NCBI RefSeq assembly: GCF_029846715.1
Contig: NZ_JARVWW010000030.1
Span: forward strand, 30,139 to 94,138
Length of the DNA: 64,000 bases
DNA from: Bradyrhizobium nivariense
GTDB lineage: Bacteria; Pseudomonadota; Alphaproteobacteria; Rhizobiales; Xanthobacteraceae
Reading direction: 5' to 3'
In this document: positions 1-7,888 of the stretch, piece by piece
How the letters are laid out: each line of letters opens with the position of its first letter
How positions within the stretch are numbered: the first letter of the stretch is position 1
The notes under the pieces: generated by a model
Told to the model about the DNA's origin: nothing
What the model saw: only the letters and a program-made list of their open reading frames with translations
Database searches by the model: none
Program-made: the position numbers and the translations under genes

Positions 1-114
1 TCGGGCTTCATGACCGGCCGCTACCAGATGGTCAGCGCAAGCGGCGAACGCTTCGAGATCGACGTGCCGACGTTCTCGCTGGACAGCCCCGACAACAAGC
101 GGGTGTTGAATTAG
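1..114 (+). CDS. apaG: ApaG protein, C-terminal 37 residues
   Basis: The reading frame is open at the left edge and stops with TAG at 112-114. It encodes the end of an ApaG-like protein: the pattern GFMTGRYQMV followed by a short beta-hairpin and a DVPTFSLD segment is the usual last strand region of this small (about 130 aa) Fn3-like fold protein. ApaG is a conserved protein of uncertain biochemical role, linked in enterobacteria to Co2+ resistance and in some reports to pyrophosphate binding. Only the final quarter is visible, so nothing can be said about its start or operon. It is separated from hslO by a long gene-free stretch and the two converge. Confidence 0.85.
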   Translation, partial: SGFMTGRYQMVSASGERFEIDVPTFSLDSPDNKRVLN

Positions 115-196
115 CCTCAATGTCCTTCCCCGCGACCCAGCTACGCCAAGGCTTCGCCGAGGTTGAGCTCCAGGGGCGCCGAAGCTTTTAGCGTAG

Positions 197-290
197 GCGG
201 CAGGCGGGGAATCCAGTACGCCGCAGCCTCTCGACTCAATCATAACCGTCTCGGAGTACTGGATCGCCCGATCAAGTCGGACGATGACAC
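197..290. repeat. ATACTGG-type intergenic repeat, degenerate copy 1
   Basis: This segment contains an ATCCAGTACGCCGCAGCCTC block and, inverted about 45 bases later, a GTACTGGATCG block followed by GGACGATGACA. The same order is found at 17896-18005 and 29611-29735, where the ends are better conserved (ACTGTCATGCCCC at the left, CGGATGATGACAG or CGGACGATGACAG at the right). This copy has lost the left terminal hairpin. It is non-coding and lies just after apaG. Confidence 0.65.
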
Positions 291-393
291 CGTGTATGAG
301 GCGGCAGCTCCACTGGTCCGACCCGCATTGAATCCCAGACACACCTCCACATCCTCGCGGCGCGTTTCGCCCGAGTTTTGCTTCGTCGATCCA

Positions 394-442
394 CCCTCTT
401 GTCCAAGAGGGCACAGGGAAGGCCGGGTGCCGGCTGGCACCC
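394..442. other. Tandem stem-loops
   Basis: There are two perfect 7-bp stems with 4-base loops: 394-400 pairs with 405-411 (loop GTCC) and 425-431 pairs with 436-442 (loop GGCT). They lie 13 bases apart within the gene-free apaG-hslO region. Neither is followed by a T-run on either strand, so they do not look like simple terminators. They may belong to a structured RNA or a repeat. Confidence 0.5.
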
Positions 443-1019
443 GCGGTCCGCTGCGCGAAAATGTAGCGCAAAAGAACCGCACAGCAGCATACAGGTGTAG
501 CCAAATCACTCGGCCTTCCCTGCGCAGTGGCTTTACGGCTTATGCCGTGCTCTCCCGGGAGCCGAGTTCCTTTTGGCCTCCCTCGCCCTCACAGAAGTCG
601 CGGACATCGCGCCGGTTGACGCGAATGCCGCATCCGCAAAGGCTTGACCGTAGCAACGACGGCCAGGACCACACGGTTTTGCCGTACGCACGGCTCGCTG
701 CTCACCATCGGTTTCGACGAATTTGTGCACGTTGCCGCCGACCTGATGGCGAGACGAACCTGGCAGCGCCGCTCGTCGGCACGAAGCCTCAGGGCTCACG
801 GAGAGCAATCCGCCCTGCCCTTAGCCTCTCGCACCCGAACGCTGCCGCGTCCACCGCAAGCCCGGCTCGCGAACGTGACGACCACAAGATCGCCCCTCAA
901 GGATGAGCCGGGATGGGCGACACATACGCCATTTCCGAATTTCGGTAAAGTGGAATATTTTCGCGCAACGAGGTTGACAGAGGGGCGACACAGCAAGGTC
1001 CCGTAGACGGGCTAACGCC

Positions 1020-2027
1020 TCAAGCGTCTTCGACGCCTGCCTCGTGCGGCGAGAAATCGTACACCGAGCTGCAGAACTCGCAGGTCACGACGACCTTGTC
1101 GTCCTTGACCATCGCGGCGCGGTCGTCGGGCGAAAAACTCTTCAGCATCGATGCGACCGCATCGCGCGAGCAGGAGCATTGCGCCTTGAGGACCAGCGGA
1201 TTGAACACGCGCACGCCGCGTTCGTGGAACAGGCGGTAGAGCAGCCGCTCGCCGGAGAGCTCGGGATCGATCAGCTCGACGTCTTCGACGGTTTCGATCA
1301 GCGAGCGCGCCTCGACCCAGGCATCGTCTTCAGCGACGCTGTGCGCTTCGACGCCTTCGGGTGCATCGCCGGGATGCAGATCGGCCTGCCGCGCGCGCTC
1401 CGGCGCCTTCGGCAGGAACTGCATCAGCATGCCGCCGGCGCGCCAGCGATGCTTGCCGCCGTCGTTCGAACGCCACTCCTCGCCGACGGCGAGACGCACG
1501 CGCGTCGGGATCTGCTCGGAGCGCAGGAAATATTCGTGAGCGGCGTCTTCCAGCTTGCCGCCGTCGAGCGCGACCAGGCCCTGGTAGCGGCTCATGTCGG
1601 GGCCCTGGTCGATGGTCATGGCGAGATGACCGTGGCCCAGCAGCGCGCCGGAATCTTTTGCCTCGCCAAGGCGCGCGGCGTCGTAGCGGGCATAGGCCCG
1701 CAGGCGATCCGGCGCCTGATAGTCCACGACCAGGAACGACACCGGACCGTCGGTCTGGGCCTGGAGGATGAAGCGGCCTTCGAACTTCAGCGCCGAGCCG
1801 AGCAGCGTGGTCAGCACGATGGCCTCGCCGAGCAGCTTGCCGACCGGCGCCGGATAATCGTGCTTGGTCAGGATCTCGTCGAGCGCCGGACCAAGCCGCA
1901 CCAGGCGACCGCGCACATCGAGCGCGTCGACCTCGTACGGCAGCACGGCGTCATCGACGGGAACCGCGGATGGCGCGCGAACCGGGCCTTCGGGCCCGGT
2001 TTTCATGACAGGGGATTGGGAAACCAT
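1020..2027 (-). CDS. hslO: Hsp33 redox-regulated chaperone (HslO)
   Basis: A cytosolic holdase chaperone switched on by oxidative unfolding of its C-terminal zinc centre. The 335-residue protein has the N-terminal Hsp33 core, including the EAIVLTTLLGSALKFEGRF and VDYQ segments. The C-terminal redox switch is complete: Cys284-x-Cys286, then Cys316-x2-Cys319 (CSC...CEFC) separated by 29 residues, as in the family. The N-terminus is about 25 residues longer than in E. coli, and the start at 2027 may be slightly too far upstream. It follows argF on the same strand but 236 bases away, with a repeat in between, so it may have its own promoter. Confidence 0.95.
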   Translation of the reverse strand: MVSQSPVMKTGPEGPVRAPSAVPVDDAVLPYEVDALDVRGRLVRLGPALDEILTKHDYPAPVGKLLGEAIVLTTLLGSALKFEGRFILQAQTDGPVSFLVVDYQAPDRLRAYARYDAARLGEAKDSGALLGHGHLAMTIDQGPDMSRYQGLVALDGGKLEDAAHEYFLRSEQIPTRVRLAVGEEWRSNDGGKHRWRAGGMLMQFLPKAPERARQADLHPGDAPEGVEAHSVAEDDAWVEARSLIETVEDVELIDPELSGERLLYRLFHERGVRVFNPLVLKAQCSCSRDAVASMLKSFSPDDRAAMVKDDKVVVTCEFCSSVYDFSPHEAGVEDA

Positions 2028-2123
2028 GGCGCTTTATCTGGGGTCGGAAGGCGGAAATGGAAGGGGGCGCGGGCAACGCTACGGAACGCAGCTTTGGTTG
2101 CACAACGATACGGCAACTTCGGT

Positions 2124-2244
2124 GTCGTCCTGGCGAAAGCCAGGACCCATAACCCCGACTGCGAGATTTGGCACGAGATGACAATTGCCAATCTTCGCCA
2201 AACGAAAGCCGGTGGTAATGGGTCCTGGCTTTCGCCAGGACGAC
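2124..2244. repeat. 121-bp inverted repeat element with GAAA-loop hairpins, copy A
   Basis: The left end reads GTCGTCCTGGCGAAAGCCAG and continues GACCCAT; the right end is its inverse complement (ATGGGTCC through GGACGAC). Each end also folds on itself as CCTGGC-GAAA-GCCAGG, a stem closed by a GNRA tetraloop. The inner part is unrelated among copies. Further copies lie at 16861-16982 and 31929-32055. The structure resembles a MITE or BIME-type dispersed element. It occupies most of the argF-hslO spacer. Confidence 0.85.
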
Positions 2245-2263
2245 GGTCGTCAACCGCGCCTAC

Positions 2264-3199
2264 CTACTTCACCGCGTCAAAGCACCAGGCCAGAATGCCC
2301 TTCTGCGCGTGCAGGCGGTTTTCGGCCTCGTCGAACACGACGGATTGCGGGCCGTCGATCACCTCGTCGGTGACCTCCTCGCCGCGATGGGCGGGCAGGC
2401 AGTGCATGAACAGCGCATCGGGCTTGGCCAGCGACATCAGCTGGGCATTGACCTGATAGGGCTTGAGCACGTTATGGCGGTGCTCGCCTTCCTTGTCGCC
2501 CATCGACACCCAGGTGTCGGTCACGACACAATCGGCGCCGCGCACGGCGGCTTCGGCATCCGTGCCGAGCATGATCGGCGCGCCGGTCGCCTTGATGAAG
2601 TCGCGCATCGCCTTTTTCGGCGCGAGCTCCGGAGGCGTCGCGACATTGAGCTTGAACTTGAAGCGCTCGGCGGCGTGCGCCCAGGACGCGAGCACGTTGT
2701 TGTCGTCGCCGGTCCAGGCCACCGTCTTGCCCTCGATCGGGCCGCGATGTTCCTCGTAGGTCATGAGGTCGGCCATCACCTGGCAGGGATGCGAGCGCCG
2801 CGTCAGGCCGTTGATGACGGGCACGGTGGCGTTCGCCGCGAGCTCCAGCAGAGCATCGTGATTGAGGATGCGGATCATGATGGCGTCGACATAGCGCGAC
2901 AGCACGCGCGCGGTGTCGGCGATAGTCTCGCCGCGGCCGAGCTGCATCTCGGCACCGGTGAGCATGATGGGTTCGCCACCGAGCTGGCGCATGGCGACAT
3001 CGAACGACACCCGCGTCCGCGTCGAGGGGCGCTCGAAGATCATCGCCAGCGTCTTGCCTTCGAGCGGCCTGACCGGCTGCTGCGCCTTCTGCTTTGCCTT
3101 CATCGCGGACGACGCGGCGAGCATGCTCTTGAGCTCTGACAGCGGCAGCTCGTTGATATCGAGGAAGTGCTTCGGCGTTTTATCGGGCGACTTGCTCAT
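2264..3199 (-). CDS. argF: Ornithine carbamoyltransferase
   Basis: Catalyses carbamoyl phosphate + ornithine to citrulline + phosphate in arginine synthesis, in the cytosol. The 311-residue length is normal for the anabolic enzyme. Visible family motifs are the carbamoyl-phosphate loop STRTR at residues 59-63, HPCQ at 137-140, the DTWVSMGD ornithine-binding segment and MHCLPAHRG near the C-terminus. The start overlaps the argD stop in a TGATG junction at 3197-3201, so the two are translationally coupled in an argD-argF operon driven from about 4509-4536. Confidence 0.97.
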   Translation of the reverse strand: MSKSPDKTPKHFLDINELPLSELKSMLAASSAMKAKQKAQQPVRPLEGKTLAMIFERPSTRTRVSFDVAMRQLGGEPIMLTGAEMQLGRGETIADTARVLSRYVDAIMIRILNHDALLELAANATVPVINGLTRRSHPCQVMADLMTYEEHRGPIEGKTVAWTGDDNNVLASWAHAAERFKFKLNVATPPELAPKKAMRDFIKATGAPIMLGTDAEAAVRGADCVVTDTWVSMGDKEGEHRHNVLKPYQVNAQLMSLAKPDALFMHCLPAHRGEEVTDEVIDGPQSVVFDEAENRLHAQKGILAWCFDAVK

Positions 3200-4401
3200 C
3201 AGCTTGCCGCCCGCTTGTTGCCGGACAACGCGGTGCAGGCGCGCTCGAGCCGCCCGACGCTGTCCTCGATCTCGGCTTCGGTGACGATCAGGGGCGGCAG
3301 GAAACGCACGACATTGTCGCCGGCGCCGACGGTAAGCAGTTTTTCGTCGCGCAACGCGGCAACGAGATCGCCGGAAGGCACCACGGCTTTGATGCCGATC
3401 AGGAGACCCTCGCCGCGCACTTCGCTGACGACATCGCCATGACGGTCGATCACGGAGGCGAGCTTCTGCTTGAGCAGCAGCGACATCCTCTGCACGTGGT
3501 CGAAGAAGCCGGGCTTGAGCATGACGTCGAGCACGGCGTTCGCAGCGGAGATCGCGAGCGGATTGCCGCCGAAGGTCGAGCCGTGCGAGCCCGGCGTCAT
3601 GCCGGACGCCGCTTCCGCGGTCGCAAGGCAGGCGCCGATCGGGAAGCCGCCGCCGAGCGCCTTGGCCAGCGACATCACGTCGGGTTCGACGCCGAGGCGG
3701 CGGTGCGCGAACAGATCGCCGGTGCGGCCCATGCCGGTCTGCACCTCGTCGAACGCGAGCAGCAGGCCGCGCTCGTCGCAGAGCTGGCGCAGCGCCTTGA
3801 GGAACGCGGGCGTTGCCGAACGCACGCCGCCCTCACCCTGGATCGGCTCGATCAGGATGCCGGCGGTCTGCGGACCGATCGCCTTTTTCACCGCGTCGAG
3901 ATCGCCATGCGGAACCTGGTCGAAACCCTCCATGGGAGGGCCGAAACCTTCGAGATATTTTGCCGAACCGGTCGCAGCCAGCGTCGCCAGCGTGCGGCCA
4001 TGGAAGGCGCCTTCGAAGGTGATCATGCGATAGCGGTCCGGATGGCCCTTCATCGCGTGATAACGGCGCACCACCTTGATCACGCATTCCAGCGCTTCGG
4101 CGCCGGAATTGCAGAAGAACACGAAGTCCGCAAAACTCTCGTTGCAGAGGCGGTTCGCGAGCTTCTCGCCGTCCGGGCTCTGGAACAGGTTCGACATGTG
4201 CCAGAGCTTCGTGGCCTGCTCCTGCAACGCCGTGACCAGCGCAGGATGGGCATGGCCGAGCGCGTTGACCGCGACGCCCGAGGTGAAATCGAGATAGCGC
4301 TCGCCATTGGTCGCGATCAGCCAGCAGCCTTCGCCACGCTCGAAACCGAGGTCGGACCTGGCAAAAACGGGGAGCAAATGCGGCGCTGCGCTGTTGGTCA
4401 T
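3199..4401 (-). CDS. argD: Acetylornithine aminotransferase
   Basis: PLP-dependent class III aminotransferase converting N-acetylglutamate semialdehyde to N-acetylornithine; such enzymes often also serve succinyl-diaminopimelate. From the ATG at 4401 the protein has 400 residues, the usual size. Visible motifs are NSGAEALECVIKVVRRYH (cofactor phosphate binding), FDEVQTGMGRTG with the PLP-ring Asp, and the Schiff-base Lys in SLAKALGGGFPIG. An in-frame ATG at 4455 would add 18 residues atypical for the family (MVRRPMHAHTVRN...), so 4401 is preferred, although its ribosome site is weak. First gene of the arg operon; argF follows with a one-base overlap. Confidence 0.95.
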   Translation of the reverse strand: MTNSAAPHLLPVFARSDLGFERGEGCWLIATNGERYLDFTSGVAVNALGHAHPALVTALQEQATKLWHMSNLFQSPDGEKLANRLCNESFADFVFFCNSGAEALECVIKVVRRYHAMKGHPDRYRMITFEGAFHGRTLATLAATGSAKYLEGFGPPMEGFDQVPHGDLDAVKKAIGPQTAGILIEPIQGEGGVRSATPAFLKALRQLCDERGLLLAFDEVQTGMGRTGDLFAHRRLGVEPDVMSLAKALGGGFPIGACLATAEAASGMTPGSHGSTFGGNPLAISAANAVLDVMLKPGFFDHVQRMSLLLKQKLASVIDRHGDVVSEVRGEGLLIGIKAVVPSGDLVAALRDEKLLTVGAGDNVVRFLPPLIVTEAEIEDSVGRLERACTALSGNKRAAS

Positions 4402-4476
4402 GGCGGTCACTTGAATGTTGCGGACGGTGTGAGCGTGCATTGGGCGACGCACCATTGACCGGCCCGGAAAACGAAA

Positions 4477-4501
4477 CGTGCCGCCTCTTCAGGGCGGCAC
4501 G
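4477..4501 (-). promoter_or_regulatory. 5'-leader stem-loop of the argD-argF transcript
   Basis: A perfect 9-bp stem (CGTGCCGCC with GGCGGCACG) with a 7-base loop lies just downstream of the predicted -10 box. It would therefore start within a few bases of the transcript 5' end. On the minus strand the stem is followed by TTTCGTTTTC, so it also resembles an intrinsic terminator. It could stabilise the 5' end or act as an attenuator for the arginine genes. Confidence 0.5.
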
Positions 4502-4508
4502 CATGAGT

Positions 4509-4536
4509 ATCTTAGGCCTGGTGAAACGGGTGTCAA
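4509..4536 (-). promoter_or_regulatory. Sigma70-type promoter for argD-argF
   Basis: On the minus strand a perfect -35 box TTGACA (4536-4531) is followed by a 16-base spacer and TAAGAT (4514-4509). Transcription would start near 4500, about 100 bases ahead of the argD ATG at 4401. This is the closest match to the vegetative consensus that I found in the window. Confidence 0.7.
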
Positions 4537-4564
4537 TGCCGCCCGGAAAGCCTCGCGAAACGCT

Positions 4565-4776
4565 GAATCCGTAGTCTTGCGGTGCCGATTTTGCGGGTTT
4601 TCACCACGGAACATGTGGAAGCGAGTCGGCGGACTCTTGCGCGGGAGTCACGCCATATTGTAGCGTTTGGATTGTCAGATACGACATCTCGTGCAGTGGT
4701 TCTGATCTCTAAGTCCTCATGTACCGGCGTAAACGTTCGGGCGTTCTAGTCGCGCCCGGCGAGCCTTAAGGGATTC
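4565..4776. promoter_or_regulatory. Cluster of five GANTC (CcrM) sites upstream of gcrA
   Basis: GANTC occurs at 4565-4569, 4623-4627, 4632-4636, 4645-4649 and 4772-4776, three of them within 27 bases. GANTC is the target of the cell-cycle methylase CcrM in alphaproteobacteria, and GcrA activates promoters carrying methylated GANTC. The cluster lies in the argD-gcrA spacer, so it could make gcrA (or argD) transcription depend on methylation state. Confidence 0.5.
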
Positions 4777-4807
4777 TGGCGGCACGGGTTTTTAAAGGCT
4801 TAGGCAT

Positions 4808-4843
4808 TCGCTGCGAGGCCCCAGGATGGCTGGCCCGCAGCGA
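4808..4843 (+). promoter_or_regulatory. Stem-loop in the gcrA leader
   Basis: TCGCTGCG at 4808-4815 pairs perfectly with CGCAGCGA at 4836-4843, and the inside forms a further CCAG/CTGG stem. The hairpin ends 13 bases before the gcrA ATG and directly before the purine-rich AGGGAAAGGG ribosome site. It could affect translation or RNA stability of gcrA. No T-run follows, so it is not a terminator. Confidence 0.45.
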
Positions 4844-4856
4844 GGGAAAGGGTGCA

Positions 4857-5369
4857 ATGACGGTTTTGACCTGGTCCGATGATCGCGTCGAGCAGCTAAA
4901 AAAGCTCTGGGAGGCCGGACTTTCGGCCAGCCAGATCGCGGCTGAGCTCGGCAATGTGACCCGCAATGCCGTGATCGGCAAAGTGCACAGGCTCGGCCTG
5001 TCGGGCCGCGCCAAGAGCCCTTCATCGGCAGCGCCGCGGCCGCGCAAGGTGCGTCCCGCGCAGCACATGATGCGGGTGACCCGCCCGATCTCGCGCGGCA
5101 ACACCGCGCTGGCACAGGCCTTCGAGGTCGAGGTGGAGGCCGAACCGGTCACCTACGACAACGTGGTGCCGATGAGCCAGCGGCTGTCGCTGCTAGAGCT
5201 GAACGAGGCGACCTGCCACTGGCCGGTCGGCGATCCCTCGAGCCCGGATTTCTTCTTCTGCGGCGGCAAGGCGCTCTCCGGCCTGCCCTACTGCGCCCAG
5301 CACTCGCGCGTCGCGTATCAGCCGGCATCGGATCGGCGGCGTGCACCGGTGAAGCCGGGGCCGCGCTGA
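4857..5369 (+). CDS. gcrA: GcrA cell-cycle regulator
   Basis: GcrA binds sigma70-RNA polymerase and CcrM-methylated promoters to activate cell-cycle genes in alphaproteobacteria. The 170-residue protein begins MTVLTWSDDRVEQLKKLW, the hallmark N-terminal winged helix-turn-helix (residues 1-45), with SASQIAAELG and VTRNAVIGKVHRLGL as the recognition region. A variable Pro/Arg-rich linker follows. The C-terminal Cys/Trp-containing domain (LNEATCHWPVGDP, FFFCGGKALSGLPYCAQH, about residues 118-155) is the polymerase-binding part. Start supported by AGGGAAAGGG just upstream. It stands alone, divergent from argD. Confidence 0.96.
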   Translation: MTVLTWSDDRVEQLKKLWEAGLSASQIAAELGNVTRNAVIGKVHRLGLSGRAKSPSSAAPRPRKVRPAQHMMRVTRPISRGNTALAQAFEVEVEAEPVTYDNVVPMSQRLSLLELNEATCHWPVGDPSSPDFFFCGGKALSGLPYCAQHSRVAYQPASDRRRAPVKPGPR

Positions 5370-5428
5370 GTTAGCGCACGGCTGATCGTCAGGCAGCGAC
5401 GGCTGAACACATTCAGTGTCGTCCCGAC

Positions 5429-5534
5429 CTAAAGCGCGATGAGATGAGGATGAATCATCATCGCGCTTTAGGTTGTTGTTTGAGCATGATCTTTTCGGAA
5501 AACCGCTTCGCACTTTTCCGGATCATGCTTTAGT
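5429..5534. repeat. RIME-like palindromic repeat, copy 1
   Basis: Two adjacent imperfect palindromes of about 106 bp: CTAAAGCGCGATGA...TCATCGCGCTTTAG (5429-5472) and AGCATGATC...GATCATGCTT (about 5482-5532), joined by GTTGTTGTTTG. The same unit is present inverted at 35777-35878, and its first half alone at 25578-25620. The layout and the GATCATGCT/TTTTCCGGATCATGC wording match the RIME family of rhizobial intergenic mosaic elements. It sits between the convergent ends of gcrA and phoB. Confidence 0.85.
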
Positions 5535-5593
5535 GCGCAATTGCGCACCGGGGGGCCGGAACGACATCGGGATTGTAGCGACAGCTCGCTAAA

Positions 5594-6316
5594 TCAACTC
5601 ACAGACGGTTGCGCCTGCTCCGCCTTCGCAAAGCGATCGTCCAGCGCGTAGCCGGCACCGCGGACGGTGCGGATCGGGTCCTGCTCGCGGCCGAGATTGA
5701 GCAGCTTGCGCAGGCGGCCGATGTGAACATCGACGGTGCGCTCGTCGATATAGATGTCGCGGCCCCAGACGCTGTCGAGCAATTGCTCGCGCGAGAACAC
5801 CCGCCCCGGATGCTCCAGGAAGAACTCGAGCAGGCGATATTCGGTCGGGCCGAGATCGATCGGCCGGCCCGAGCGTGCCACGCGGCGCTTGTCGCGGTCG
5901 AGCTCGATGTCGCCAAAGGCGAGCACGGTGGCGAGCCGCTCGGGGCTTGCGCGCCGCAGCAGGCCCTTCACGCGCGCCAGCAGCTCCGGCACCGAGAACG
6001 GCTTGACGATGTAATCGTCGGCCCCGGTCGCAAGACCCCGCACCCGCTCGCTCTCCTCGCCGCGCGCGGTGAGCATGATGATCGGGAGCTGCTTGGTCTC
6101 GGGACGGGTGCGCAGCCGCCGGCACAATTCGATGCCGGATAGCCCCGGCAGCATCCAGTCGAGCACGATCAGATCGGGGATGTGCTCCTTGAGGCGGGTG
6201 TCGGCGTCGTCGCCGCGCATCACCGTCTCGACGTCATAGCCGTCGCCTTCGAGGTTGTAGCGGAGAAGCTCGGTCAGGGCTTCCTCGTCCTCAACCACCA
6301 TAATGCGTGCGCCCAT
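5594..6316 (-). CDS. phoB: Phosphate regulon response regulator PhoB
   Basis: OmpR-family transcription factor activated by PhoR under phosphate limitation. The 240-residue protein has an N-terminal receiver domain (acidic pair ED at 9-10, phospho-acceptor Asp53 in VLDWMLPG, Thr in MLTARGEE, Lys in VKPFSVPELLAR). A C-terminal winged-helix follows (GPTEYRLLEFFLEHPGRVFSREQLLD, DERTVDVHIGRLRK). The sequence is very close to rhizobial PhoB. It is the last gene of the operon, 22 bases after phoU. The Pho box upstream of pstS (11007-11024) is its expected target. Confidence 0.96.
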   Translation of the reverse strand: MGARIMVVEDEEALTELLRYNLEGDGYDVETVMRGDDADTRLKEHIPDLIVLDWMLPGLSGIELCRRLRTRPETKQLPIIMLTARGEESERVRGLATGADDYIVKPFSVPELLARVKGLLRRASPERLATVLAFGDIELDRDKRRVARSGRPIDLGPTEYRLLEFFLEHPGRVFSREQLLDSVWGRDIYIDERTVDVHIGRLRKLLNLGREQDPIRTVRGAGYALDDRFAKAEQAQPSVS

Positions 6317-6338
6317 CGGGTCGTCGCTCCTTAAGTCT

Positions 6339-7055
6339 TCAAGTATTCGGTACCGTGGTGGCGAAGGTCGTCATGTCGCCTTTCGGCCGCTTGTCGGTCA
6401 TCGCCTGCCCCTCGATCATGTAGAACACGGTCTCGGCGACGTTGGTGGCGTGGTCGCCGATCCGCTCGATGTTCTTGGCGCAGAACATCAGGTGGATGCA
6501 GAACGAGATGTTGCGCGGATCCTCCATCATGTAGGTGAGGAGCTCGCGGAACAGCGAAGTGCAGATGGCGTCGACTTCCTCGTCGCCCTTCCACACCGCC
6601 ATCGCCGCCGGCAAATCATGCGCGGCATAGGCGTCCAGCACCGACTTGACCTGCTGCTGCACGAGGTCGGTCATGTGCTCGAGGCCGCGGAACAGCTTGA
6701 GCGGATGGAAGTCCGTCTCCAGCGCCGCGACGCGCTTGCCCATGTTCTTGGCGAGGTCGCCGATGCGCTCGAGATCGGTCGCGACGCGCATGGCGCCGAC
6801 GATCTCGCGCAGATCGATCGCCATCGGCTGACGGCGGGCGATGGTGAGCACGGCGCGCTCCTCGATGCGCTTCTGCAGCGCGTCGAGCTCGGCATCGATG
6901 GTGACGACGCGCTGGCCGAGCGGGATGTCGCGGCGGATCAGCGCGTCGACGGAATCGACGATCATGCGTTCGGCGATGCCGCCCATCTCGGCGACCAGGC
7001 GGGTGAGTTCCTGGAGGTCGGTGTCGAAGGCCTTTGCGGTATGTTCAGAACCCAT
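6339..7055 (-). CDS. phoU: Phosphate signalling protein PhoU
   Basis: PhoU links the Pst transporter to PhoR, keeping the kinase inhibited when phosphate is plentiful. The start at 7055 gives MGSEHTAKAFDTDLQEL and 238 residues, the normal size. The frame is open further upstream, but that part is antisense to pstB and not PhoU-like. Two repeated three-helix bundles are visible, each with the E/D-x-x-x-D metal motif typical of PhoU (RIGDLAKNM near residue 88 and RIGDHATNVAE near residue 200). It lies 11 bases after the pstB stop. Confidence 0.95.
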   Translation of the reverse strand: MGSEHTAKAFDTDLQELTRLVAEMGGIAERMIVDSVDALIRRDIPLGQRVVTIDAELDALQKRIEERAVLTIARRQPMAIDLREIVGAMRVATDLERIGDLAKNMGKRVAALETDFHPLKLFRGLEHMTDLVQQQVKSVLDAYAAHDLPAAMAVWKGDEEVDAICTSLFRELLTYMMEDPRNISFCIHLMFCAKNIERIGDHATNVAETVFYMIEGQAMTDKRPKGDMTTFATTVPNT

Positions 7056-7066
7056 GTCCCGTCTCC

Positions 7067-7888
7067 TCAGCCGAACCGTCCGGTGATGTAATCCTGCGTG
7101 CGCCGGTCGGTCGGCGACGTGAAGATCTTGCTGGTGTCGTCGAACTCGATCAGCTCGCCGAGATACATGAAGGCGGTCTTGTCCGAGACGCGCGCCGCCT
7201 GCTGCATGTTGTGGGTGACGATCGCGATCGTGTAGTCCTCGGACAGCTCCTGGATCAGTTCCTCGACCTTGGCGGTCGAGATCGGGTCGAGCGCCGAGCA
7301 GGGCTCGTCGAACAGGATGACCTCGGGCCGTACCGCGACGGTGCGGGCGATGCAGAGGCGCTGCTGCTGGCCGCCGGAGAGCGACAGGCCGGAGGCGTTG
7401 AGCTTGTCCTTGACCTCGTTCCACAGCGCGCCGCCGCGCAGCGCCTTCTCGACCCGGCCGTCCATCTCGGACTTCGATATCTTCTCGTAGAGACGGATGC
7501 CGAAGGCGATGTTCTCGTAGATCGTCATCGGGAACGGCGTCGGCTTCTGGAACACCATGCCGACGCGGGCGCGCAGCAGGTTGAGGTCCAGCTTGCCGTC
7601 GAGGATGTTGGTCTGGTCGAGCATGAGCTGACCGGTGGCGCGCTGGCCCGGATAGAGATCGTACATCCGGTTGAAGATGCGCAGCAGGGTCGACTTGCCA
7701 CAGCCCGACGGGCCGATGAACGCCGTGACGCGGTTGGCGCCGAGCGTCAGGTTGATGTTCTTCAGCGCGTGGTGCTCGCCGTAATAGAAGTTCAGGTTGC
7801 GGACAGTCACCTTGGGGGGCGCCTCGGGCAGCATCGGCGCGTGGGGCAGTCCACCCGCCGCGCTCATCGATACGGAAAGATCACTCAT
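7067..7888 (-). CDS. pstB: Phosphate ABC transporter ATPase PstB
   Basis: Cytoplasmic ATPase of the high-affinity phosphate importer. The 273 residues contain Walker A (GPSGCGKSTLLR), the Q-loop (MVFQKPTPFPM, the PstB-specific form), signature LSGGQQQRL, Walker B VILFDEP and the switch His in IVTHNMQQ. An N-terminal tail of about 20 residues (MSDLSVSMSAAGGLPHAP) precedes the ATPase fold. The start ATG overlaps the pstA stop (ATGA at 7885-7888), indicating coupled translation. Confidence 0.97.
   Translation of the reverse strand: MSDLSVSMSAAGGLPHAPMLPEAPPKVTVRNLNFYYGEHHALKNINLTLGANRVTAFIGPSGCGKSTLLRIFNRMYDLYPGQRATGQLMLDQTNILDGKLDLNLLRARVGMVFQKPTPFPMTIYENIAFGIRLYEKISKSEMDGRVEKALRGGALWNEVKDKLNASGLSLSGGQQQRLCIARTVAVRPEVILFDEPCSALDPISTAKVEELIQELSEDYTIAIVTHNMQQAARVSDKTAFMYLGELIEFDDTSKIFTSPTDRRTQDYITGRFG

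Larger units (their letters stand above)
115..1019. other. Gene-free, hairpin-rich stretch between apaG and hslO
   Basis: No convincing gene is present in these 905 bases. A forward frame is open for about 250 codons, but its product is low-complexity, rich in Arg/Ser/Pro, and begins inside a repeat. Positions 197-290 are a degenerate copy of the ATACTGG repeat also seen at 17896 and 29611. From about 330 to 1000 the DNA carries several perfect stems: CCCTCTT(4)AAGAGGG at 394-411, GGGTGCC(4)GGCACCC at 425-442, ACGGC(4)GCCGT at 535-548, and a GCTC/GAGC-type stem right after it. From memory, similar blocks occur in other Bradyrhizobium intergenic regions. Function unknown. Confidence 0.6.

Noticed and set aside
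163..906. Forward open frame of about 247 codons after apaG
   Set aside because: It begins inside a dispersed repeat, has a low-complexity Arg/Ser/Pro composition, no ribosome site, and runs across several perfect stem-loops.
1044..2456. Long plus-strand frame antisense to hslO and the end of argF
   Set aside because: No motifs, no ribosome site, and it crosses an inverted repeat; high-GC antisense shadow.
4509..4663. Short plus-strand frame between argD and gcrA as a leader gene
   Set aside because: No ribosome site, and it is antisense to the arg promoter and leader.
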